Positions 1-7,257 of a stretch of DNA of 39,694 nt are shown in pieces. The notes below the pieces were generated by a model, which saw only the letters and a program-made list of their open reading frames with translations, made no database searches and was not told the origin of the DNA. Made by a program: the position numbers and the translations under genes. The stretch comes from an uncultured archaeon (GTDB taxonomy: Archaea > Nanobdellota > Nanobdellia > Pacearchaeales > GW2011-AR1). The DNA is taken from positions 1 through 39,694 of the forward strand of contig CAIQQL010000142.1 of NCBI GenBank assembly GCA_903873955.1. Direction: 5' to 3'. Positions within the stretch are counted from its first letter, which is position 1, and each line of letters begins with the position of its first letter.

Positions 1-313
1 TGACAAAAAAACTTTTATTGAGATAGTAATTAAAAAATAGGGTGAAAATGATCAGGACTAAAGCTACAATAATCAGGGTTCTTCCTCTGCCCGGATGGAA
101 CTTTTCCTCATCTTTTTTCAAGGTAGAGAACACCAGAATCATATAGATGAGGCAGATGCCTGTGAATGAGGTGACAAGAAGATATCCTCCTACAAGATAC
201 AAAAGTATGCTCTCAAGATTGATGAGCCAAAAATAGGCAAAGATGATAAGGCCTGCACCGACAACTCCCCGTAGGAACCTGTCTATCTGTCCCTCATTTT
301 TTATTTTCCACAT
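1..313 (-). CDS. DUF2892-type small inner membrane protein (3' partial)
   Basis: An open frame of 104 codons starts at the ATG at 313 and runs off the window edge without a stop. It begins MWKIKNEGQIDRFLRGVVGA and has two hydrophobic stretches, about residues 17-60, split by a G-G-Y-L-L-V-T-S-F-T-G-I-C turn, plus a third hydrophobic segment near residues 80-95. An N-terminal D-R-x-x-R-x-x-x-G followed by two helices and a T-G-x-C-x-x-Y motif is the pattern of the DUF2892 (YgaP transmembrane) family, although the usual C-P is C-L here. GGAG lies 14 nt before the ATG and a TATATA-like box is further upstream. No function can be given beyond a small membrane protein. The third helix after a charged loop is longer than the usual two-helix family member. 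Confidence 0.72.
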   Translation of the reverse strand, partial: MWKIKNEGQIDRFLRGVVGAGLIIFAYFWLINLESILLYLVGGYLLVTSFTGICLIYMILVFSTLKKDEEKFHPGRGRTLIIVALVLIIFTLFFNYYLNKSFFV

Positions 314-348
314 CTTCTTATTTACTCCTTCGGATATATAACTTTTTG

Positions 349-1527
349 CTAGTTGTATAATTTAAAATTAGCCCTTGCCTTTTCATCGCTTCGGTCAAAA
401 ACCTTTTTGATTTTAGATTTATAGGCTGGGAAGGTTCCGTTTTTTATCGCTGCCCTTGCCCCTTCAAGCAGGCGGGTCAGGAAATAGATGTTATGGTAAC
501 TCACCAGGCGGTATCCATTCCCCTCCTCTTGGGTGATCTGGTACCTGAGGTACGCTCTAGAATAATGAGTACACGCAAGACACTTACACCCAGGCTCTAT
601 CGGTCTTTTGTCATTGACAAATTCTGCGTTGGTCAGCCGAACTTTCCCCTTGAAGGTGAACAACGTCCCTCTTCTGGCATTTTGTGTAGGGAACCTGGAA
701 TCAAACATGTCTACCCCTCGTGAAATGGCCTCTAGTATCTCCACAGGATGGCCTGCGCCCATCAGATAGACGATCTTATTTTCAGGGATGATTGATTTTT
801 GAACTTCAATACATCGGTATTCATCTTCCTTGGATTCACCTAATGCCAGACCTCCAAGGGAATATCCGTCAAAACCTATCGAGGTAAGCTCTTGCGCAGA
901 TTGTTTGCGAAGGTCACTATAAATCCCTCCTTGACAGATCCCGAAAAGAAGCTGCCGCTTATGGGGGGGCAACTTTGTTTGGAGTTTGGTATGGTGGATT
1001 CGGCAACGTTTTGCCCAGAGAGCCGTCTTCCGGACTGCTTCTTCAATTTGTGCTTTGCTGTGTTCAAGGAGAGGCATGCTGTCAAGGCACATGGCAATGT
1101 CAGCATCAATCGCGAGCTGATATTCCATATCTTTTTCAGGACTGATGAACACTTCTTCATTATTGAAAGGATTCCTGAATCTTACTCCTTTTTCAGTGGA
1201 CCCGATATAACATTTTTTCGAATACATCTGAAACCCTCCCGAGTCGGTGGCCGTGACGCCTGAATAGTTCATGAATGTCCTTAGTCCGCCCATCTTCTTG
1301 ATCAATTTTGCTCCCGGTTTCATGGAAAGGACAAACATATTTGAAATAGTCGCAGGTACGCCTATCGCCTCTAGATCCTTGGTTGAGAGATACTTTACTG
1401 AGGCCTTAGTGGCCACCGGCATGAAAAAAGGGGTTTCTATTGGGCCATGCTTTGTCTGAAGGATGCCGACCCGTGCTTTGGTTTTCTTGTCCTTATCGGT
1501 AATTTGGAATGCTTCTGTGTCCATCAT
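349..1527 (-). CDS. tgt: tRNA-guanine transglycosylase, bacterial-like
   Basis: This 392-residue protein exchanges guanine in tRNA for a 7-deazaguanine base. Visible family features are T-D-S-G-G-F-Q (residues 94-100, with the general catalytic Asp), G-I-C-Q-G-G, the substrate loop S-L-G-G-L-A-L-G-E, the nucleophile region M-F-D-S-R-F-P-T-Q-N-A-R, and the zinc site C-x-C-x-x-C followed about 25 residues later by His. Length and motifs match the bacterial queuine/preQ1 enzyme. The archaeal ArcTGT that acts on position 15 for archaeosine normally carries extra C-terminal domains including PUA, and these are absent. Whether it modifies position 34 or 15 is therefore open. The gene starts with two ATGs in a row; a TTTTTAAATT box about 20-28 nt upstream suggests a leaderless mRNA. 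It is divergent from the surface-protein gene at 1612. Confidence 0.93.
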   Translation of the reverse strand: MMDTEAFQITDKDKKTKARVGILQTKHGPIETPFFMPVATKASVKYLSTKDLEAIGVPATISNMFVLSMKPGAKLIKKMGGLRTFMNYSGVTATDSGGFQMYSKKCYIGSTEKGVRFRNPFNNEEVFISPEKDMEYQLAIDADIAMCLDSMPLLEHSKAQIEEAVRKTALWAKRCRIHHTKLQTKLPPHKRQLLFGICQGGIYSDLRKQSAQELTSIGFDGYSLGGLALGESKEDEYRCIEVQKSIIPENKIVYLMGAGHPVEILEAISRGVDMFDSRFPTQNARRGTLFTFKGKVRLTNAEFVNDKRPIEPGCKCLACTHYSRAYLRYQITQEEGNGYRLVSYHNIYFLTRLLEGARAAIKNGTFPAYKSKIKKVFDRSDEKARANFKLYN

Positions 1528-1545
1528 CGCTATGCAAGAATTCTT

Positions 1546-1590
1546 AATTTAAAAACTAATCCTTTAAGTAGTCAGGGAAGGTTTTTTAAA
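1546..1590. promoter_or_regulatory. Divergent archaeal promoters (tgt and surface-protein gene)
   Basis: On the minus strand TTTTTAAATT (1546-1555) lies about 20-28 nt before the tgt ATG. On the plus strand TTTTTTAAA (1582-1590) lies 22-30 nt before the ATG at 1612. Both spacings fit a TATA box with a leaderless start. No Shine-Dalgarno site is seen before either gene. Confidence 0.55.
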
Positions 1591-1611
1591 GTGTTAATTC
1601 TTTAAGTTTTC

Positions 1612-2541
1612 ATGTACTTTAAAAAGACTCTGGTATTTCTCGTCGTGGCATCCATGATGCTCCTGGGAATCATGGGAATTGCATCAGCACAATTAGACTT
1701 AGCAAGGACCGACAAGCTGAATTTTAATCATGTTATGGATATTTCTGGAATTTCTACAACTCCTGACTATTTGACCCCTGGTAAACCTGGCACTCTGCAA
1801 TTGACATTGAGGAATACCGGTGGTGAGATGTTAAAGGATGTCATCTTTAGGGTGAACTTTCCGGATAAGATTGCCCCCTCCAAGGGAATAGACTATTGGA
1901 AGACACAGATTATGTCATCAGGTGAAGCAAATACAATAACGCTCTCCTTGATTGTTCAGCCTGATGCAGGCGAGGGCGTATACAAGATTCCTTTCAGCGT
2001 GGATTATCTCAACTCTATTGGTGATGAACGGACTGAAAACGGCACGCTTAGCGTTTCTGTAGGCGGACGTCCAAATATGTTTGTTGAACTGAAAAGTGCA
2101 GATATCTATCAAGGCCATCCTTCAGGAACTGTAACGGTGAGGACGGTCAATAATAATCTGGCAAACGTGAAGTTTTTAACTGTTCAGTTAGGGACTTCTT
2201 CCCAGTATACGCTCTTAAGTTATCCGCGAGAATATGTGGGCGATTTGAAATCAGATGACACCCAAGAGACTGATTTCAAGATCCTGGTGCTCACAAATGA
2301 TCCAAAGGGCACCCTTCCTTCTTCCATCAGCCTTCCTGTGCAACTTGTCTACAAGGACTTTTTCAATCGCGACTTTGCTGATAATGTCACCTTGGTCCTT
2401 CCCATAAGAACGGCCGCTGAAATGGGCATCCAGCCGAGTTATGCAGTCTACTATGTGTTAGGCGTAGTGGTCATCATTCTGCTCTATATGATCTACAGGG
2501 AATACAAGAAGAGAAAAAAGAAACAGGCTCTGTATAAATAA
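1612..2541 (+). CDS. COG1361-type surface protein with C-terminal membrane anchor
   Basis: This 309-residue exported protein has an N-terminal signal peptide (about residues 1-26, ending I-A-S-A-Q), a beta-rich exterior, and one C-terminal transmembrane helix (about residues 277-297, Y-Y-V-L-G-V-V-V-I-I-L-L-Y) followed by a Lys/Arg-rich cytoplasmic tail. The exterior carries CARDB-like patterns such as L-T-P-G-K-P-G-T-L-Q-L-T-L-R-N-T-G-G, seen in the archaeal COG1361 'S-layer domain-like' family. Two more members lie in this window (29779 and 34468), each in a transporter operon. This one has no transporter beside it; it precedes another anchored surface protein by 48 bp. The role is probably adhesion or envelope structure; the exact ligand is unknown. 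Confidence 0.8.
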   Translation: MYFKKTLVFLVVASMMLLGIMGIASAQLDLARTDKLNFNHVMDISGISTTPDYLTPGKPGTLQLTLRNTGGEMLKDVIFRVNFPDKIAPSKGIDYWKTQIMSSGEANTITLSLIVQPDAGEGVYKIPFSVDYLNSIGDERTENGTLSVSVGGRPNMFVELKSADIYQGHPSGTVTVRTVNNNLANVKFLTVQLGTSSQYTLLSYPREYVGDLKSDDTQETDFKILVLTNDPKGTLPSSISLPVQLVYKDFFNRDFADNVTLVLPIRTAAEMGIQPSYAVYYVLGVVVIILLYMIYREYKKRKKKQALYK

Positions 2542-2560
2542 TCGTCAAAACGACCAAATC

Positions 2561-2568
2561 TTTATAAA
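2561..2568 (+). promoter_or_regulatory. TATA box of the 592-aa surface-protein gene
   Basis: TTTATAAA lies 22-29 nt before the ATG at 2590, in the 48 bp between two co-oriented genes. The downstream gene therefore probably has its own promoter and a leaderless or nearly leaderless transcript. Confidence 0.6.
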
Positions 2569-2589
2569 CTTCTAATATTAAGAGAAAAT

Positions 2590-4368
2590 ATGAAAAAAAT
2601 AGGTTTAGGAATTCTTTTCATCCTCACCCTTGCGATTTTTGCAGTCGGAGTTCATGCAGAAGATGCAGTAGTTATCAATTCTAAAAATTGGCAGGATGTC
2701 TACAATGGGCTTGTCTATGCGAATATGCTAAAAAAGTCTGCAAGTTTTATCACTACATATGATCAGGGTATCGATCTGATCAATCTTCTTGATAAATCCA
2801 AGACAAACATCCTGCTCATCGAATCTTCAGACAACAAGGTAATCTATGACTATGGATCCAATCTGCGAAGTAAAGGTTTCACAGTGGAAACCTTGCAAGG
2901 CACAACAACCCAGATAAACCTGCAATTGGCAAAACGTTCGGGTGCGACAAGGTTTTTTGTCCTGGATGACGCGTTTGGCTACAATGCCATTGCAATTGGT
3001 GGATACTGTGTTGCTTCACAAAGCATGCCTATTTTTGCCAATAATAAGAATTATGGGGAAGTGAAATCGTTCTTGCAAACGGTTTCTAATCCAAGGGTGA
3101 CTTCATATGGGCGGGTTGATCGGGAAGTGAAGGCGACGATTGCTCCTTATTTGACAGAAACAATCAACAAAGGGAATAAGTTCTTGAATAACATTGAAGT
3201 TTTCAAAAAGCATCTTTCTCTATCCGGAAGGAACCAGATTGTCATGACTGATGGGGGTGTTATTGAGGCAGAGATCCTCTCAGGCATGGATCCTGTCATG
3301 CTCGTAGGCGAGACCGAAGTTCCTGCCGATGTCATTCAGATGATCAAAGACGCAAATATCAAGGTTGGAGTGGCAATCGGGACAAATATTTTCGGTAATG
3401 CCAAAACAATAAAGGACGCTACAGGCATAAAGACCTTGGTTAAGTTTGGCCAGGGTCGAAATCAGGTCGAGTATCCTCTGGATACCGTCGTGCTTCCTTC
3501 TTTTGAATATCTTTTAGATATCACCCATGTGGAATATAATCTCATCACGCAAAAGCTGACCCTTACTTTCTCTAATCCAAGTACAAGGAATTTCCTTATC
3601 TTCAAAGGAGATTATAACATCCTCTCTCAAGACAAATCTATTGCAACTACCGGCGATAATGACTCAGTCTATGTCTCCCAGGATGGCACTATCACCACGA
3701 CCTATGACAATATCAATCTTGTAGACTATGCCAATAAAGACCTGACCTTGCAGGCACAGGTGCTCATGGGTGAAGACACAGGGGCCCTTGAATATGTCCT
3801 TAAAAAAGATGTGCCAATCACTTTCTCAAAATTTGACGATAGCTCTGACATCCAGATTGTCTCAGCAAAATATAACCAGTATGCAAAACGCTTTGAGATC
3901 CAGATTAAAAATACGGGTTCAGTAGAAGTATATACCCGTGCACAGATAAATGATTTCCTCATTGCTGGAGAAAAAAACACGCTTTCTTCAACGGGCGATC
4001 CAGTCAAGCTCGCTCCTGGAGAAACCAAAGATATCAAGATTGTATCGCCTCAGGGATTGGAACAGTCCGACTTTGACGATAATCCTCTTATCCATGGCAA
4101 ATCCTATTATGGTCAACGTGCCGATGTCCTCATCAAATCTAAACTCTTTGACCTGAAGTATGATGTAGTCTCGGGCAGAGGGCTTTCAACAGGTATCCTT
4201 GGTGCCTTCTTGGGCGTCTTCGGGACTATGCAGTGGTATTATTGGGTGATTGTGTTCATCATCGTGATAGTCCTTATCTGGCTTATCCTCCTTTTATTAA
4301 GAAGACGTAAGAACGAGGGCTCGGGTTCTTCACGAGTTACTGGAAAAGTATCCTCAAATATATCCTAA
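2590..4368 (+). CDS. Anchored surface protein with cell-wall-binding-repeat-like module
   Basis: A 592-residue protein with a signal peptide (residues 1-23, ending V-H-A-E), a long extracytoplasmic part and a C-terminal transmembrane helix (about residues 547-575) followed by L-L-R-R-R-K. Residues about 20-300 hold alpha/beta segments such as D-P-V-M-L-V-G-E-T-E-V-P and V-G-V-A-I-G-T-N-I-F-G-N-A-K-T-I, which resemble the cell wall binding repeat 2 fold used by surface proteins. Residues 330-520 look beta-rich, including K-N-T-G-S-V-E-V and a L-A-P-G-E-T-K-D-I segment typical of CARDB/COG1361 domains. It is probably a structural or adhesive envelope protein acting beside the 1612 product. No catalytic motif is seen. 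Confidence 0.72.
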   Translation: MKKIGLGILFILTLAIFAVGVHAEDAVVINSKNWQDVYNGLVYANMLKKSASFITTYDQGIDLINLLDKSKTNILLIESSDNKVIYDYGSNLRSKGFTVETLQGTTTQINLQLAKRSGATRFFVLDDAFGYNAIAIGGYCVASQSMPIFANNKNYGEVKSFLQTVSNPRVTSYGRVDREVKATIAPYLTETINKGNKFLNNIEVFKKHLSLSGRNQIVMTDGGVIEAEILSGMDPVMLVGETEVPADVIQMIKDANIKVGVAIGTNIFGNAKTIKDATGIKTLVKFGQGRNQVEYPLDTVVLPSFEYLLDITHVEYNLITQKLTLTFSNPSTRNFLIFKGDYNILSQDKSIATTGDNDSVYVSQDGTITTTYDNINLVDYANKDLTLQAQVLMGEDTGALEYVLKKDVPITFSKFDDSSDIQIVSAKYNQYAKRFEIQIKNTGSVEVYTRAQINDFLIAGEKNTLSSTGDPVKLAPGETKDIKIVSPQGLEQSDFDDNPLIHGKSYYGQRADVLIKSKLFDLKYDVVSGRGLSTGILGAFLGVFGTMQWYYWVIVFIIVIVLIWLILLLLRRRKNEGSGSSRVTGKVSSNIS

Positions 4369-4463
4369 ACCTCCTTCTGTCAGTCATAACGGTCCAGGGT
4401 ATCTTTTTCTAAGGAATGAGGTCTGGAATGTTATCACTTTTTATCAGGAAAAAAGTGAAACAC

Positions 4464-4472
4464 TTAAATATA
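4464..4472 (+). promoter_or_regulatory. TATA-like box of the ABC exporter gene
   Basis: TTAAATATA lies 35-43 nt before the ATG at 4507, implying a short leader of about 10-15 nt. The 138-bp gap before the gene otherwise holds only A/T-rich sequence and no gene. Confidence 0.4.
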
Positions 4473-4506
4473 CACTTTTCCAAAAAATATTGCAAGGTTA
4501 TCTGAA

Positions 4507-6297
4507 ATGACTTTTCCAATAATAAACATACTGAAGACTGAATGGGGCTATCTCGGAAAGAGAAAGAAACTCTTTGTTGGTTATATCCTCTTGTTTGTTC
4601 TGGCCGGGCTAGTGGAACTTTCGTTTCCTTATATTATTGGATCAGCTTTTAACTCCATTCAGAACACTATAACCTCTAGAGCTGAGCTTAATCAGCTTCT
4701 GTTTAAGATCGCGCTCTTGTTTTTTGTGATGTTGGTCTTCTGGATCCTGCATGGCACAGCAAGGGTCTTGGAGACGACAACCTCTTTTTATGTGAAAAAG
4801 AACTATATCAATGACAAACTGCGCATCATCTTCAAACTGCCAATCAAATGGCATAAGGATAACCATTCTGGGGATACCATTGACAAGATCAATCGGGCTT
4901 CTGGTGCATTGGAGGACTTCTCAGGTCAGATGACCTATAGGATCGCCTATGCGATTGTCAACTTTTTCGGGTCAATCCTCATTCTTTCTTTGATTGACTG
5001 GAAAATTGGGATCTTCACCTTGGTTTTTGCGATCTTCACCTTGTTTATTGTCTCACGTGTCGATCGGCGTCTTGAAGCGATCTACAAGGACCTAAACAAG
5101 TTCAGTAATGATTTCTCCACAGCATTTTTTGATTATGTCAGCAATGTGACGACCATCATCACACTCAGGCTGAGGAGAACAATCTCAGATGAACTGAACA
5201 GTAAACAAGCAGTCTCTTATAAAGCGTTCAAGAGCAGCACCATTATCAATGAGGCAAAATGGGGATTTGCCAGTCTTGCCATACAACTGATGACGGTGGT
5301 CGCATTGAGCTATCGGGCGTACACGGAATTCGGTCTTACGGGAGGCATCATGATCGGGACATTGTACATGCTTTATGGGTACCTGAAGAACATAGGTGAC
5401 ACTTACTATCAGTTTGCAGATCTTTATGGGCAGATTGTGAGATACAATGCCAGAATTGAGGGAGCATATGCGTTAGATGAAGAATATGCTAAGCTTGGAG
5501 AGGTGGAGACTGGGAATATGCCTCGCAACTGGAAGAGACTTGAGATGAGAAACCTCTCTTTTACATATGACAAGAATGGGAAATTTACGCATATCGATCA
5601 CATCAACTTCTCTTTCAACAAAGGCCAGAAGATAGCTTTGGTAGGGGAGAGCGGAAGCGGCAAGAGCACAATCCTCACCTTGATTAGGGGGTTATATCAA
5701 CCTCGATCAGGAGACATCTATTGTGATGGGAAACTTATGCCGCAAGGGATTGTGGATATCAAGGATAAAGTCACGCTTATCCCCCAAGAGCCCGAGATCT
5801 TCAACAACTCTTTCAAGTATAATATCACGATGAACCTGCGTGTGCATGAGCAGGACTTGAAAAAAGCTATTGAGATGGCCCAATTAAAACCTGTGATGGA
5901 AAAACTGCCCAAGGGACTTGATACGAGTGTCATGGAAAAAGGGGTCTCTCTTTCTGGTGGGGAAAAACAGCGGCTGGCTCTGGCAAGAGGCCTTCTTGCT
6001 GCAAGAAAAAGCGACATCATCCTTTTAGATGAGCCTACGAGCAGTGTAGACAGTTTGAATGAGTTGAAGATTCATGAGAATATCTTCCGGGATTTCAAAA
6101 ATAAGACGATCATCTCTTCTATACATCGTTTGCATCTGCTTGACAAGTTTGACTATATCTACCTGTTTTCACGAGGGAAGATCATCGGCCAAGGTACGTT
6201 TGAGCAGATGAAGAACAACCCTCATTTTAAGAGCATGTGGGTCAGGTATAACCGAGAGAAAAAAGAGGACAGGAAATTAGGGGAAAAAGAAAAATAG
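4507..6297 (+). CDS. ABC exporter, fused membrane and ATPase half-transporter
   Basis: This 596-residue half-transporter has a six-helix exporter domain (about residues 20-320) and an ATPase domain (about 345-580). The ATPase shows Walker A G-E-S-G-S-G-K-S-T (about 381-389), Q-loop I-P-Q-E-P, signature L-S-G-G-E-K-Q-R (about 482), Walker B I-I-L-L-D-E-P with the D-loop, and the H-loop S-S-I-H. All catalytic residues are intact, so it should work as a homodimer or with a partner encoded elsewhere. Family members export lipids, peptides or drugs; the substrate cannot be read from the sequence. It stands alone, and the next genes are on the opposite strand. Confidence 0.93.
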   Translation: MTFPIINILKTEWGYLGKRKKLFVGYILLFVLAGLVELSFPYIIGSAFNSIQNTITSRAELNQLLFKIALLFFVMLVFWILHGTARVLETTTSFYVKKNYINDKLRIIFKLPIKWHKDNHSGDTIDKINRASGALEDFSGQMTYRIAYAIVNFFGSILILSLIDWKIGIFTLVFAIFTLFIVSRVDRRLEAIYKDLNKFSNDFSTAFFDYVSNVTTIITLRLRRTISDELNSKQAVSYKAFKSSTIINEAKWGFASLAIQLMTVVALSYRAYTEFGLTGGIMIGTLYMLYGYLKNIGDTYYQFADLYGQIVRYNARIEGAYALDEEYAKLGEVETGNMPRNWKRLEMRNLSFTYDKNGKFTHIDHINFSFNKGQKIALVGESGSGKSTILTLIRGLYQPRSGDIYCDGKLMPQGIVDIKDKVTLIPQEPEIFNNSFKYNITMNLRVHEQDLKKAIEMAQLKPVMEKLPKGLDTSVMEKGVSLSGGEKQRLALARGLLAARKSDIILLDEPTSSVDSLNELKIHENIFRDFKNKTIISSIHRLHLLDKFDYIYLFSRGKIIGQGTFEQMKNNPHFKSMWVRYNREKKEDRKLGEKEK

Positions 6298-6333
6298 GCA
6301 GTGTTGTTAAATTCTCGGTAATATGTCCTGGGG

Positions 6334-6708
6334 CTAATGAAATGATTGGATTACCCTTTCAATGCCGCTGATAAGTTCCGCGCTGTTCCCATATGGTACC
6401 CATAAGGAAGACACTTTTTTTAATGAATTGGAGGGTTTTGCGTCTGCTTTGTAAAGAAAAGCGATGGGAATGCCCCGTGCATCTGCCCATCCTATCTCAA
6501 CACCCTGTGCAGTGGACTTCAGTGAAACTTCTGCCAACACAAGGTCAATTCTCCTTTCTAAGATGAGCGCTCTTGAATCATAGGGAGCATCGCTATGTTC
6601 ATGGGGAAAAATAAATCGATGTGTATGTGAGAAAGCGCTGGCCTGGATTGGGGCATACAACTCCTCCCGATAGTTCATATCCCTGGAATGGGTCACATAA
6701 ATCTGCAT
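6334..6708 (-). CDS. Nucleoside 2-deoxyribosyltransferase-like protein
   Basis: A 124-residue protein starting MQIYVTHSRDMNYREELY. It has the compact layout of the nucleoside 2-deoxyribosyltransferase fold: a first strand I-Y-V-T-H-S, a middle motif D-L-V-L-A-E-V-S, and Q-G-V-E-I-G-W-A-D-A-R-G-I-P-I, where the Glu sits in the position of the catalytic nucleophile. Relatives move deoxyribose between bases or cleave nucleotides, but many family members are uncharacterised and the true substrate is unknown. It is the last gene of a minus-strand cluster, 34 nt after the nucleotidyltransferase-fold gene, and is convergent with the ABC exporter. Confidence 0.7.
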   Translation of the reverse strand: MQIYVTHSRDMNYREELYAPIQASAFSHTHRFIFPHEHSDAPYDSRALILERRIDLVLAEVSLKSTAQGVEIGWADARGIPIAFLYKADAKPSNSLKKVSSLWVPYGNSAELISGIERVIQSFH

Positions 6709-6742
6709 ATCCCTGCTTTGGGTTGCGCCTTCTTAAGGTTAT

Positions 6743-7255
6743 CTATGGCCTTTTGACTGGTGACAAACTGGCCACATCCTGCTTGTCCACTCTTCTTTGC
6801 AGTTTAGACTTGTAGGAAAGGAGCTTGTCCTTGGAGACTACGTGGAGGTTGACTCTCCCATATACTTTCTTCCTCGGGTTATTGACAAACGTTTTGAAAA
6901 AGATCCATCTGTTTTGGGATTTATCAAATATCCTGGTTTTTTCTATCCCGCACAGGTCTATCTCCTGACCTGAATACTTCAAGGTGATAAGATCCACCTG
7001 CCAGTTATGGTCATCATATCGTTTCAGTTTTGTTTTGGCATGGGCTTTAACTAGTTCTGAGACTCTGTCAAGGTATCTTTCTTCAATGCAGATGTCAATA
7101 TCTGCAAGTTCCCTGGTTGAACCATAGATGTTGGCAGCAAATCCTCCAAAGACGACATACGGAATCTTATGGCTTTTGAGAAGATGGTCAATCCAGACAA
7201 GGGCTTTTTTTGTGTCTCTTCTGGGTCTGTGAAGCGGTCGTTTTGCTTTTTTCAT
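6743..7255 (-). CDS. Nucleotidyltransferase-fold protein (MNT-like)
   Basis: About 170 residues. The core G-G-F-A-A-N-I-Y-G-S-T-R followed by D-I-D-I-C-I (about residues 37-55) matches the pol-beta-type nucleotidyltransferase signature, a Gly-Gly helix then the metal-binding Asp-x-Asp. A later Asp (Q-V-D-L-I-T) could be the third acidic ligand. Such proteins transfer nucleotides to small molecules, RNA or proteins, or act as antitoxins; no HEPN partner is seen here. The reading frame could also start at the GTG at 7258, one codon earlier. The stop of the giant surface gene (TAG) touches this start, so translational coupling is possible although the functions look unrelated. Confidence 0.75.
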   Translation of the reverse strand: MKKAKRPLHRPRRDTKKALVWIDHLLKSHKIPYVVFGGFAANIYGSTRELADIDICIEERYLDRVSELVKAHAKTKLKRYDDHNWQVDLITLKYSGQEIDLCGIEKTRIFDKSQNRWIFFKTFVNNPRKKVYGRVNLHVVSKDKLLSYKSKLQRRVDKQDVASLSPVKRP

Positions 7256-7257
7256 CA

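Noticed and set aside
892-1263. Plus-strand frame of 123 codons opposite tgt
   Set aside because: It is the shadow of tgt; tgt has intact catalytic and zinc motifs throughout this stretch.
6743-7255. MNT/HEPN toxin-antitoxin pair with the 124-aa neighbour
   Set aside because: The neighbour has the deoxyribosyltransferase layout, not a helical HEPN R-x4-6-H motif.
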